The notes beneath the pieces are model-generated. The model worked only from the letters and a program-made list of their open reading frames with translations. It was not told where the DNA came from and did not search any database. 64,000 bases of DNA from Zizania palustris (Eukaryota; Streptophyta; Magnoliopsida; Poales; Poaceae): assembly GCA_019279435.1 (NCBI GenBank), contig JAAALK010000286.1:49548289-49612288 (forward strand), in the 5' to 3' direction. Positions 1 to 12,876 of the stretch are shown here, in pieces. The position numbers and the translations under genes were made by a program. Positions within the stretch are counted from its first letter, which is position 1. Every line of letters starts with the position of its first letter.

Positions 1-456
1 TGGGCTGACTTTTATGGGCTTCAGCTTCAACTGGGCTTTAAATGAGATGTTACTGTCAAGATGAATCAGACGGACTTATCGCCGAGTATCAGATGCGTAT
101 CGTGAATTAAATTATTTGTTTTTAAATTGAATTAATCCAATACTCCTTGATACGTGTATCGGGACACCGCCATATTGATATGGATATGACAGGCTCCCTG
201 CTGTATTGGCGATTCACAGAATTCCAGTACCCGTGAAAAATATAGAAATCACAATTTCCAGAAATTAAACATTTTATTGTAAAACAATTCTTGTGTTTAA
301 TGATTGAATTTCAACATACCTTGATGTATGACAACCAATTATATGAAACTATGGACTATTGTAAGAATGTCTATTATCTGGTTGATTCTTGGACTAAACC
401 ATTTTCCTGTCTATTGAAAATATTTTAAATATGCCTACGTCTTTTGTGCATACCAG
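1..456. other. Intron or upstream part of the MPS1-like gene with a repeat-like segment
   Basis: No exon of the kinase is recognisable here, and the sequence ends with a normal acceptor (TACCAG) at 451-456. Positions 1-230 are rich in short GATACG/GTATCG words and resemble, by eye and in inverted orientation, the segment at about 11380-11560. This suggests a dispersed repeat inside the intron. The identity of the repeat is not known. Confidence 0.35.
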
Positions 457-2387
457 GTCACTGATAAAATTTTGCTTCAAGATGGTTCTCCATCACCTAA
501 GGATGGAAGAATTAAGGATGATCAGTACATTTATATGGTCCTTGAGTATGGAGAAATTGATTTAGCTCATATGGTTGCTCAAGAGTGGAAGGAGAGGAAC
601 AACTCAAATATGAAAATAGATGAAAATTGGCTACGTTTTTATTGGCAGGTAACTTTCTTTTATCTGGAATAGGCAAAAAAGACGTGAATAGATTATAGAT
701 CAACAAAAACAAAGCCTTAAGTAAAAATGAAGGATTACTCTCTTCTGCTGTTGGGTGTTTGTCACGCAAAAAAGCAATGTCTTTAGATCTTTATAACAAT
801 ATAATAAAATGTACTATGGTTGACTCACAGAATTTCTTAGAATACCATAGTAGAATTACCCCTCCTTGGTTTCCCCCTGTTGTGATTTAAGACTACTAAA
901 TGGTAGATACTTGAACCGATTGTACTTAGTGATAAGCTGGTTACTGGTTCTGCTAGCAAGATTTTTGTTACTTTCATCAATTAATAAATTGTCAGTTGAG
1001 AAAATCAACCATGTAGTAATCTGTAATCTGAGAACTTGTCCAGACTTGTAATTCTAGGTCTTCACTCTTGATTTCTATAGTCTTTGAACAGAAGTCTGTA
1101 GAAAAGTTTTCCCCTCTCAGTGTATACATATAGACATACCTTGAAATCTGTGTGATTATATATGATAACTAGAAATTTCAAGTTTAATTAGGATATATCA
1201 TGCATACTGGAAATATTTATTTATGCATAAACTTTGTGTGGCAATTTATGTTGACTTACTGTGCTCATTTGGTCTGCCAAGCAAATTATGAATAAAGTGA
1301 GGCACCACAATATCTTTGTGCAATGCTTATCCTGATGTAACAAGGTTTTACATTTCTTACTTATATCATAAAGTAGGAAGTAACATGGCTGACTGTGATA
1401 TATCACAAAAATATCATGTGCAAATTTTACCTTTGCTCATTTTGGTTAGGCATATATTTATGTAGAATTATCACAAAAGGGTTGAGATAGTACCTGCATT
1501 ATGCTTAAGAAAGAAAACATAGTTTCTTTGATTATGAGTTTTGTACATTATAACACCTTCCCATTTTTCTTTTGTTTGTGCTGTAGCAAATGCTTAAAGC
1601 AGTCAATACAATACATGAGGAACGTATAGTGCACTCTGACTTGAAGCCTGGCAATTTTTTACTTGTGAGGGGCGCACTGAAACTAATTGACTTTGGCATT
1701 GCCAAAGCAATAAAGAATGATACAACCAACATTCAACGTGATTCTCAGGTACCAATGTACCATGAGATGCATTATGCTAGACCAGTGCAAACACACATGG
1801 CTGTAGCCTGTGTTGTCATTGCACTCACTGATATGTTGGTTTAGAATATCAGTGTCCTTTAACAGACGTTGTTGTTGTCTTGCATTCTAATCGTGGTTTC
1901 TCACTATAATGAGCAGATAGGAACACTGAACTACATGTCACCTGAAGCATTCATGTGCAACGAGCAGGACTCAGGTGGTAATATTATCAAGTGTGGACGC
2001 CCATCTGATATTTGGTCTCTTGGTTGTATTCTTTACCAGATGGTGTACGGTAAGACACCATTTGCTGATTATAAGAGTTTCTGGGCCAAATTCAAAGCTG
2101 TCACTGATAAGAACCACAAGATCAAGTTTGAGCCGGTGGACAATCCATGGCTTATTGATTTAATGCAAAGATGCCTTGCCTGGGAGCGAAATGAGCGATG
2201 GAGAATACCTCAATTGCTTGAGCACCCATTTCTTGTTCCTCTGGTGCCAAGGGATTTACCTCCTGTTGATGGTGATCCATGTAGGTTGATGATGGAGAGG
2301 ATCAGAGTTCACTGGGCCAATCCTAAGCTTCATTGTTTTATTGCAGAGCTCGAGAAGGATCAATGCCGTCCAACCACTCAAATGTAA
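457..2387 (+). CDS. MPS1: MPS1/TTK-like dual-specificity protein kinase, 3' part (three exons visible)
   Basis: Spindle-assembly-checkpoint type kinase, partial: the N-terminal region and the start of the kinase domain lie before the window. Three exons join in frame: 457-648 (64 codons, ending in WLRFYWQ), 1587-1748 (54 codons) and 1917-2387, all with AG/GT borders. The second exon carries the catalytic loop HSDLKPGNF and the DFGIAK motif. The third begins IGTLNYMSPEA, the activation-loop end, and continues through the DIWSLGCILYQMVYG region to a stop after PTTQM. The insert EAFMCNEQDSGGN and the phrase KTPFADY are typical of plant MPS1 kinases. No frameshift is seen, unlike the other conserved genes here. 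The final codons (CAAATGTAAGAG) also resemble a splice donor, so an alternative 3' end is possible. The assignment rests on family resemblance recalled, not on a search. Confidence 0.85.
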
Positions 2388-5300
2388 GAGCTTTACATTG
2401 GTAGAATGATAGCATGTGGAGGTGCAATGCATATGTTCAGCTCGGCTAGCAGAATCTTACTGTTGCACTGAAAGGGAACAAGCTGACTATAGCTAATGTT
2501 ATAGCTTATCATGATTAATGAAAATTTTCATCTAGAGGGTTCATGTCATATATATTTGATTATTACGAAGCTTACTAATGTGTTCCTCCTATCTGGATAC
2601 CATCTCACCATTCACCAAAACCATCAGAAGCTGGGGCATTTTCTATCACATGGGATTTTCTTCAGGTGATTCGTTCCTGTTATTGCTGGAACTAGGAAGT
2701 GGGCACAACCTTGATTAGCACAGGTGCTCTAGTCTCTGTATCGCTTGGTTGTTTTTGAATCCAGGTGCCTGTTGTAACATGTAATGATTGTAAACAGTAC
2801 TTGCATGAGTAGGAAGCGCAGGGAGCATTTTTTGGTGGTGTCCATGGGCCATGGCATTGTTCGTTCCCTGCCATCAGGTTGATAATGCAATAGTATGTCA
2901 GAATTGGTGTGCTCATCAAGAGAAGCTTTGCCAGTCGTATCGGAGAGCATTGCTGTTTACTTGGTTTGTCTTTTTCAATGGGTCCTCCTTTTGTGTTATT
3001 GATCTGAGCTGCGAGAATCCAAGGCCCATCTTCATAAGGCTCATATGTGTTTTCAGTTTTCTTCCTCGCATTCATGTACCTTCTCTCTTTTGTTAAAGCC
3101 TGGAGTGACATGAGCCAGTGGGTACTCGCCACTAGCTACATGCTAAAAGATGCATGCGTTTGCAGGCATGTTGTACGTCCTCACCGGCTCACCGCCTGCC
3201 AGTTCCTGCTCTGCTGCGGTCGCCGGCCGGCAGCCGGCCCCGGCCGGGCCTTGATGGCGCGCAGCCGAGTGACAGAAAGCGAGGGCCGCCACTGGCGCCG
3301 GGGTTGAACGCAGCGGGGGTCGAGCAGCGCGACACTTGTACGCACGCGCGCAGCACTGTCGCGAGCAAATCATTGGTGCCGTTGCCTTTCCTCGGCGAGA
3401 ATCTGCAGCGCCGACGGCGTCGCGGATTCACAGATCACAGCCGCCGTTGTGAGAGCACCCGTTGCGTTGCTAGTTGCTACAGCCTACAGATTGGTTTGGA
3501 GTTTGGACCGTTTGGTTCGGCTCGGAGAACTGAAAGCTCGCGGTTTCCATGTCAGCTGAGCCCTACTTGCTCCCGATTTTATCAAGCCCGGTTATTCGTT
3601 ACTTTGAACAGAGATAAAACTTCTTCTCTTCCATGTGGGTTTACAGAACTATTCCTGCATGTTTCAGTTCATATATTCAGTCGGAGAACTCTTAATAAGC
3701 TATTAATAAAGATATAATTTTCAAACAAAAAATTGCATAAAAATGGCCAAAAATCATTAGAAAGAATTAAAGATGTCTATCAAATTTTATATTAGATTTA
3801 TTTATTTCAAGTCTTAAATAATTAATACAAATCTGAGCTTTACGGAATTTATATAGACTTTTTCAAACGGATCATACGGAACTAAGCTCAAGTGCTTGAT
3901 GCCATGAGTGGATTAGAATATTAGATCCAGGCAGCTGTGATAGAATGGGTAGAAAGATGTTCTGATAAACTACGACTGCGAGTCTGCGAGTAGTCATCTA
4001 TGGAATAATTTACGGTTCTTTGGTAGGAGTAAACATTGTCAAAAAAAGGGGAATAGAAAAAAGACGATCTTGCCCTTGACGGCGGTGTGAGCCGGTGACC
4101 ACCCAACTGTAGCGCTGGCCATCAATGCAACATCAACAGTGTGGGTTTGCCTTGTTGTGCCGATGGGTTGATATGTGCTTGTTTAGCTGTTTTTTTCTTT
4201 CTGCTCAAGAATCATCGGTCTTGATGACATCTTCTTTGGCTCGCGTTTGGCATCAGCTTCAAGCAAGGTTGTTATAGGAGGTTTAGTTATGGGGTGTTTT
4301 AGGGTGTTTGTGACATGTCGTGGTGTGTAGGGGGTCTTCGATGGCTGTCACATCTAGTTGTATTCTTCATTCGTATCATCCTTGTCGTGCCAGTGGTTGG
4401 CTTGGTCGGCTTCGTCTCGGTAGGGTTGTCATTGTTTTCTTCTAGCTTATTCTCCTCCCTCTCCTTAGAGCTCCCCCTCTCTTGTGTCTGTTTTCTTCTT
4501 GGTAGTTATGTTGGCGGTGGGACACTAGCTTGATTGGGCGACAAAGTTATAAGGACTTGTTTTGGTTATTTGTGACAGCTTGATGGCATCTTTAAGATTA
4601 GAAGGATTGGTTCAAGTGAAAGCCTTATCCAACTTAGTCGGACTGACATCGATAACACATGCAGGTGCCATGTTCCTCTTTCGAGGTTTTATTGTGTAAC
4701 CACCCTCTTTCATTGTCGCGTGACTCTTTGGTAAAAACCTAACATAAGGTTCTTAGGTGAATGATGGCGGCACTTCTACATCGTAACCTTGTTGGAGGCA
4801 TCGTCTGAAAGGTTTTATTGGTGAATGATGTCTCTCTTGTTAACATTGATTAGTGTTGTCCTTGGTTTGTGATTGCTACTAGCTTATGTGGTACGTAATT
4901 TTCTTTTTTTATGATTACAATCTTGTAGGATTGGAAATCTTGTAGTTTTGTTGACTTAATTAAAACAAGCCTCTATCTTGTGGATTGCTAAAAAAATTAT
5001 AGAAGGTTTTAACTGTTTTTATTATCTTAATAGATCTTGGACTGAAGATGATTTTTTTCACCAATACTTCAATAGAAATCATCACATATATTAGTTAAGA
5101 CAATTCTTCTGTCTTCTACTTCTTGCCATTTAGGATTTTAGAGCTGACAACCATTTAGGTCAAGCTAGGATGACAAAAACGTGATTTTATGCTAAGATTA
5201 TGACTGAGCTAAATCAATCTTAGGTGATCACCACATATTTTTTTAACATTTTCATAAAATTTCAATATACATTCAATACTATAAGTCCTTGATGCTATAG

Positions 5301-5849
5301 GGTTGTCTTTGACTCGAATTATTAGAGTAATAGTCTACATTATACCTTTAATTTGTTGTTTTTTGTCTCATCATTGAGTTAACCCCAAGTTACAAAAGAA
5401 ATTAGTTCTACCTGTACAAAAGAAACAGTCAGGATATACAGAGTATTACACTTGAAAAATGTATTATCTTTGGCTTCCTAGCAACAAAGGATCACTACGT
5501 TGTCTAGCTAGTACCTAGAAATGTAACTTCGAAATATCAAATCAAGAAAAACAAAAAATACAAGCGTAGAAAATATTAATATATTACCAAGCAAAAGTTG
5601 CTACTAATAATTCTGACCACACACTATAGTTCATTTGCTAAGTATATTTTATTAGGCACTCGGTAAAATTCGGTAAAATACAGTATTCTTCCATCAAACG
5701 CTTCCAACGGACGGGCTGAGTATATGAATAATATGATGCTACCACTCCATTTTATTCCCTTTTTTCGAAAGAACATTCGACGCCATTATCTGTAGCGTGA
5801 TGCAACAGATTATGGCGTTTGATGTAACACCGTGATTTTTAGACGTGCA
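2388..5849. other. 3' flank of the kinase gene and gene-free DNA
   Basis: The kinase 3' UTR should occupy the first few hundred bases; no canonical AATAAA signal was found close by. A GC-rich patch (about 3170-3480, with CCGGCCGG-type words) interrupts AT-rich sequence. Positions about 4140-4980 look like an old degraded repeat without a coding frame. Short open frames here have no recognisable domains or splice structure, so no gene is called. Confidence 0.5.
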
Positions 5850-6075
5850 ATCTATCCTTTTTTTTTACTTTTCAAGAATTTAAATTTCTTTAACTTTAAC
5901 CAATTCTATATAAAAATATATATAACAATATTTACAAAATCAAATTAGTTTCATTAAATTCATCATAAAATATATCTGATGTGGTAGATGCCAATATATT
6001 TTTATGTTAAATTTGGTTAAAGTTAGAAAGTCAAACAACTTATGATATGAAATATAGCAAGTAAAAAGTTGTAGT
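5850..6075. mobile_element. Decayed Stowaway-like MITE
   Basis: The segment is an imperfect inverted repeat. CTTTAACTTTAACCAA near 5880 is mirrored by TTGGTTAAAGTTAG near 6010-6027, around an AT-rich centre containing AAATTAGTTTCATTAAAT. This matches the remembered body of Stowaway-type MITEs of grasses. The ends are eroded and no TA duplication could be fixed. Confidence 0.45.
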
Positions 6076-6223
6076 TAGTTTTTCTTCTATTTAAACACAT
6101 GAAGATAACACTCTATATCTGGCAAGTCATTTTCAGCACAATGAAGTGGAGCTCCGAACCTATGGCTCTAAAAATAGCACACGAGCTAGGAGATAGATGC
6201 TCCAGGAGAGCATAATCCGAGGC

Positions 6224-6225
<2 letters not shown>

Positions 6226-6294
<69 letters not shown>
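6226..6294. repeat. (AT)n microsatellite
   Basis: About 69 bp of uninterrupted AT dinucleotide followed by a short CA run (6295-6306). The apparent Ile-Tyr open frame across it is an artefact of the repeat. Confidence 0.97.
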
Positions 6295-6304
<10 letters not shown>

Positions 6305-6306
6305 CC

Positions 6307-9300
6307 CTTTCGAGCATCTTGAGCAACGAGAAACACACCGAGTTTGAAAGTAGTCAAGTGTAAGTTTACAAGCTAAAATTAAACCTCGCGAGTTGTTGAT
6401 TTGGAAACCGTTAAATTTGACCTCGAAATATCTAAAACTAAAATTTGAGCTGAACAAGAAGCAAAGAAAAGAAACAGGCAGGGAATTATTGCCTTTGTTA
6501 CGGTGTCGAGCGTATTAGAAATACGTGCAATATTTTAATTTCATGTTTTATTAAGAGGAAGCTCATAGATTACAATGACGCGTAAAGAAATACTAGCAAT
6601 ATTTGATGTATTTCAAGAAATATATGGCCGTAGCGGTAGGCAACACGTAGTGGAAGTAATCGACGTCGAGATTCACACGAGCGGTCACGCACAAGCGCTA
6701 TTCAAAAACCTGATTACTGCCTCGTGTAGGTGCTCTCTGCGGCAATGGTTCGAAAATATTACTCTTCTTCCAATTCGGTGCACGTTAGAAAAAATGTCGA
6801 TAAAGTCTAAGCAGCGCAACAGACTCAAAGCAGTGGAGCAGAGATGGAGAAGGAGAGAATGGGAATCAAAAGGCCCTCTTCAGACTGGATGTCTCCAATC
6901 TTTTATAAACAACCATAGACATGGCAGAATAAGATTACGAACTTATTACTATTAAGTGACAAATTCATATTATATAAATTTGGCTACATATACTAGTAAT
7001 GAAAGTTTTAAATCACACATTCGAAACGACTAGTAACTGAAATATTTATTATGGCATTTGATGACTATTCAAATTTCGATTTTAATTACATTAAAACAGT
7101 ACATTTAGATATAGATAATGTATACATAAAAATCCAAAAAATAGAATAGACTTGACATTATTATGCTACCACGCACGCAGTCACAAGTCACACGATATCT
7201 CACGCGAAAAATACGCGAATACGCACGTGCGAGTGAATTTAGCCAAGTCCTCGTGATTTTTCTCTATTTAATAAATAGAGATAACTCCACCTTATAAATG
7301 GGTCTCTATTCCACTAAATATATAATATAATACTAATCATATACATATACTTTGGAATTAAATAATTGGTTCATCTTATGGAATTAAATAATTGGTTAAT
7401 CTTATGGACTAATGTTCACCCTTACTTGTGTTAATTATCTCTTAATTCGTGGATTCCGGTATACGAATCGAATCCGTAGATTATTCACTTGCTCGTTCGT
7501 TCGTTCGGTTACGCTACATACCGGATATCATATTCGATTGTTCGTCTCGTCCAGGGTTAATTATATTTATTCTCACGATCAAATTAACTTGCTACGAATT
7601 GAAGTCTGACAGATCGACAAGCTCCTGTCAACTGTCACCTTCTTCACCAGAAAGAAGAGATTGCTAATCAAAGAGATGGTGCCGGATTATATTGACGGCG
7701 TGCGGCCGGGCAATTGCTCGGAAAAAGGCACGGAGGTTTCACGATTATATCATCCATCGTTCGCCGGAAAAGCAGTGGAGGCGGCCGGGAAGGCTCCGGT
7801 GCCGCCGCGCGCAGCAGCTGCAAATTAAAAGCGACAGGTTCGAATACCAAGTGGGGTTGGCGGGAGCGGACATCTGATGCCATTATCCATGATCCGCCGG
7901 AGCAGCCGGACGGAGGGATCCGCCGCCGTTTGCGTCCGCGTCGACGCGGGGGCCATCGGCCAGCCGCCGGTCGCGATCGGAACCCCTCCTCCTGCGCGCG
8001 CAGGCGATAAGTTTTAGGCTCTTTTAATTTTCGAATGGAGTTTTTTTAAAAGAGATTTTAAAAATTTTAGTTCAATCCTTATAAAAATCTTATAAAAGAA
8101 GAACTGTAGATTAAAAAAACTACTACGAGTTATTATAATCACGACCGTTGTAATCTATCTAAGAAACTCTTACGAGCTATTAAAAAAATTAATGTGAGAT
8201 GTAGTTACAGTATTTATAGATCTACGGTAAAACGATTATACGAGAAGTTTAACAACGGAAAACGATAATTTTATACCTCAAACAACAATGGATATAATAA
8301 GGGTTAATTTTTTCTATATCATTACAGTTTTTACGGTTTGCCAATATGTCATCGGTGTGTCACTGACAGATGGTTTGTCAATATAAGCAATTTTTGAAAA
8401 TTAATTTTCCTAGTTTGTATTAAGCACAAACTGTTGCGGTTAGAAATTAGTTTCATCTGACACTTGCTTGTTTAACTTTCTAAGCGAGATGCTGATTACA
8501 AAAGTTGGACTAAAAGCTGTAAAAAACTCACTCTGTGTCATCATATAAGAAAAATTCATGATAAAATACATTATCTAAATCTCCTTTGTCTCTATCTCCA
8601 ACAACTTCTAAGATCCAGCTTACTCCCTAGCCATATTAATTTTAACAAATCAAAGTTTCATTTCTCTTTTATATTAATTATTGACCAAAGGATCCTACTC
8701 TATATGTCTCCTCTTTCCTGTATCACAAATAAACTAACCAGTAAAACAAAACAGAAACAGTAGTAGTCAGGAATAACTATAGGGAATATTGTTAGTATTA
8801 GTATATATGTTTAATTAAAGCGGGTCGCGGATGGATCGAAGGTCGTTTTCTCTTTTCATATCGTTTTTAAGAGAAACTCTAAAAAGTTTTTTATTTAAAA
8901 TTTTTAGATTAGAATTAAAAAATCACCTCCGATCCTAGTTCCCAACATAAGGATCCCTAAAATTAATTATTTCACTCCGTATTTTTTAGGGCTCACATAC
9001 ACTAATTAGGGACTTTGCGGAAGATAAACATATTTAAAATAATTTATATCTCAAGAATAAATCTCAAAAAACTATATAAGAAATCAATTTTTGGAGTAAT
9101 TTCTGAAGATGCTCTCAGATATCACAACTTTCCTGCAGCTTTGTTCGCTTCCATTTGCACGCAAGTAGAGGGTAGAAACACCCACGGATCAACGTTAGTT
9201 ATTGTCAACTCGGTCCGCTACACATCCACAGAGATATACGATGCATGCATGATCCAGCTTCAGGCACATCTGATCATTCAGGAGGAGATCAACAACCATC

Positions 9301-10414
9301 CAGCAGCTGCCGCTGCATGCAGGTGAGACTGTCGAGACCGGCATGTCACCTTCACCGATCGGCAGTACGTACGTTCGTTCGAGCGTGCAGTGCGTGTCAC
9401 GCGTGCGATGAGCGGGCTCCATGCATGGCCGCCACTACGCCAGGGTCGTACTCGATCGATCGTATCGCCGGGACATTGCACCACGTGCTGCGAGTACGTA
9501 GCTAATAGTCATCCATCGATGCCAGGGTGCAGTGCGTGTGGCTAGCTAGCTTATTAGCTATAGCTGCTAGTGACCACACGTACCGCTGTACGTACGCACG
9601 CACGTTGACGCCCGGGCTTGCAATTGCATTGGTCGCCTTCGTCACGGCGTCGCCGTCACACGCATCTGTGCTGCCTGCTTTGCCTTTTGGTTTGGATAGC
9701 TACGGATCGGAGTACTTAATTAGCTCGATCGTGATCGATTTAGTTGCTTATATCTCTATAGTTTTCCAACCGCGCGTGTGTGTTTTGCAGCCTACCGTTC
9801 TGGACTTCTGGTCCCGGCAAACTTACAACTAACGTAGACCATTGCACGCGCTCAATTATTATTACGATGAGCTTCTGATACCAGTGTATCAGAAAACTTA
9901 CGATTAATTTCATTATGGCAATCTTAATCCATAGTTTTTTAGATGAGGTTTTATTTTGTCATGTCAGCAAGACACTGTATCTAGAAACTATATTCTCAAC
10001 ACTAGTTTTTTACTATGAATCTATAATAAATTTTTTATACTAATATTTTTTCTTTCTCTCCTCCTCTCATCCAATCACTTTCATCTATGTCTTATATATA
10101 GTCGAGACATGGTGTCTTATTTAAGACATGATTTTTTCGTGTTTTAATATCTCTCCTCATTAATAAACTTGTCACGTCACTTTTTTTTCATATGTGGGAA
10201 CACAATAAATATTTAAGAAACATTGGGAGTGCACTTGTATCGACCGTTTTTTAATTCACTTCAGTTATTGCGATGAACTTCGATCTCCTGCCGTTCGTTT
10301 TGCAGGTATATATACCTGACGTGGTCAGTTTCCAGTTACCACAGTACATCTCTCGTGCAGTTTGCGACCTAAAAATGAAAGTACGAAAAGCGCCCGTACT
10401 CCAGTTATAACATG
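6307..10414. other. Gene-free AT-rich DNA with GC-rich islands
   Basis: No conserved protein is seen on either strand. A 26-bp unit (GGAATTAAATAATTGGTTMATC...) is tandemly doubled at about 7353-7404. Positions 7680-8010 and 9240-9830 are GC-richer but have no plausible gene. Around 9070-9115 the sequence ends in GAAGATGCTC, which resembles the 3' end of TAA-type MITEs, but no matching left end was fixed. Confidence 0.45.
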
Positions 10415-10612
10415 GTTTCTTTGGATTTAATCGTTCGGTTTATTCAAAAAATTTATACAAATATATAAAAATATAAGTTATGTTTAAAGTATCTTCAACG
10501 ATAAAACAAATTATAACAAAATAAATAGTATTTTAAAAAATGAATCAAATGAATGGTTAAATGTTGAGATAAAAAGTAACGGTGTCATTTAAAAATAAAC
10601 GGAGGAAATAGC
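10415..10612. mobile_element. Decayed CTCC-type (Stowaway-like) MITE
   Basis: Read on the minus strand it starts TTTCCTCCGTTTATTTTTAA and continues with the ATGACACCGTT...ACCATTC motifs of a very common grass MITE family, ending near TTTGGATTTAATCG. Terminal repeats are eroded and no clean TA duplication is visible. Confidence 0.4.
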
Positions 10613-12876
10613 TTCTTATGAAATTTGTATGCTAGTCCTTGTCTTAAATGTATATATAATTACCTGATATGGCTTGAATATATGAGTGGGAACATGTCAC
10701 GTTTGAGTCGGCTAACGTTGGATCTACACATGTCTTCACTTGATCCTAGACCCACATGCCCTCACAAATTTAAATGACAACTTAGAGTTAAATCTGACAA
10801 GTTCCCATAAATCCAGTGGATCTCTATAAACCCATTAGCAAGAAGCGGCTAGACGATCGAGACGACGAGCACCAGCGGTGAGGGCAACAAGGGGAGACCA
10901 GAGCGACAGGAGGCAATCGAAGTAACGAGGGTAGTAGGTGACAACGGGCACCAACGGTGAAGATGATAGGAATGGTGGAGATATATAGCGGGAAATAATA
11001 GATACACTGAGGGAGGCACTATGTGTGCACGTGAGATAACAAACCTACACGCACTATACTTTTATGCAATACATCAACCCTATAAATCCTATGGACCCAC
11101 ATGTCAAAAATCAAATCTCACATGACCTTAACCTCGTAGAGACGGGTCCACGATAGGTCCTTGCCTCATTGGATATATGGCTATCTCTACTTGAATATAC
11201 TCTATTTGACATAGAAAAACAAGTCATTTTGATTTTGTAATGAATATACCCTTGTTGGTGGGCCCCTGCACATGCGGCTCCCTCGCGTCTCCCCTGTTCG
11301 GTCGCAACAAATCTATTTTCGTAGGTAATTGGGTATACCTACGAGCTCTGATGCACTGATACTTCACTCATCTCACGTTCCCGTATATGATACGTATGCA
11401 ATACGACGATACACCGTTACGCCTCCGATACGCGTATTAGTAGCATATCGGATAATAAAGATTAAAAATAAATTAAAATAATTCATGATACTTTTTCGAT
11501 ACATCTGTAATACTCAATATGATACTTCTGTGGCCTAGTAAAAATCTGGCCCAATAACAGAAACTTAACTCCTCCATCTCACCAGTTTCCCATGCCCTCT
11601 AGCCGCATCTCACTCTCTCCCCAGCCGCACGACTCAACAGTGACACCCATCGTCACCGGCTTGCCGCCCACTGCCACCCCCGCCTCACCTCCAAGCTATA
11701 GCACCGCCCCGCCTCAAGATAGATTCAACATTGCCCCACCCCGCCTTACCTCCCAGATCCAGCGCCACCCTGCCTCGCCTCCCTAGCTGCACATCTCACT
11801 AGTGAGTCAGTGACTCACATCGTCACCGACTCATCGTAGCCTGCCATCTTCAGCTCGCCGCCCAGAACCACCTCGCTTCGCCTCCAGGCTATAGGGCTGC
11901 CCCGTCTTAGGATTCAGCACCGCCCTGCTCTACCTCCCAGATCCAGTACCCTTGTTGAGTTGTCGTGCCTCCAGCTGTCACTGGCCACTACTAGAGCCGA
12001 AGCCACCTCGTTGAATCACTCTTTCCATCCACTGATATGTTTAGCAAGGACCGTGTTTTCATCTCTATTTCTATTCTAGATTGCATGAAGGCTAAAATGA
12101 ACTATATGTCTATTATATCTCCTTTTTTATTCGGGATTGTATGAGTTATGTCTTCGTGCCTCTTTCAATTGCATGAGCTATCTTTAGGAAATAAAATCTC
12201 ACTTAGGAAAAATGAACTAAGCTCACTGTTTAGGATGGTAAGCTTATCCCTGTTTAGAATCAAACCAATAGAAAAAAATGAACTTATGTATAATCTTGCA
12301 CATGTTGAACTTATGTTATGTTTGACTTTACTTATGTTAAACTATGGTATAGTGTTGAACTTGTGTTACTTTCTATACATAGCGTCGTATTGTCGTATTC
12401 ATGTCTTTTGAAAATTCCGTATCGTGGATAACAGGTATGACCATTAGTTTATACCAATCAGGCAATCACGGGTATTAAGCTCAAATTCCGATATGAATAT
12501 AGGTACGTACTACCCAACGCAACTGCCATTGCATTTAATTCCCAACCGTTCATTTCCTGAAAACACTGTGAAAAAGAGAGAGATCACGGCGTGTCATCCG
12601 CGAAAACCCACATCCCCGTCACGACGAGTCCGGGCTTCCTCGACGTCGACGGCAAAAGGGCGCACCCAACCCAACCGTCGAGTCGTTCGAGCAGCAGTTT
12701 ACCCCCGTCTTCTCCGGCATTTAAACTCCCTTCACCGGTTCACCCACCTCCCCCCTAATAAAATGCGTCCTTCGCCAGAGCACAAAACAAAAGAATAAAA
12801 AACATAGATATCCATTTCACCGGCTTCCTCCTCGCCGGCCGCCGCGGCGACCGCGAGGCCCGATCCCGACCGCCCC
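10613..12876. other. Intergenic DNA and promoter/5' UTR of the ORP gene
   Basis: Contains a segment (about 11380-11560) related by eye to positions 1-230 in inverted orientation. A C-rich stretch at about 11580-12000 repeats the phrase CGTCACCG-CTCATCG/CCGCC in degenerate form and looks TE-derived. The last 250 bp before 12877 become GC-rich and pyrimidine-rich, as expected for a grass 5' UTR. Confidence 0.4.

Noticed and set aside
3154..3717. A 187-codon GC-rich frame
   Set aside because: Overlapped by open frames on both strands in a CpG-rich patch; no motif and no start context.
6113..6457. Minus-strand frames with a long Tyr-Ile repeat
   Set aside because: Translation of the AT microsatellite.
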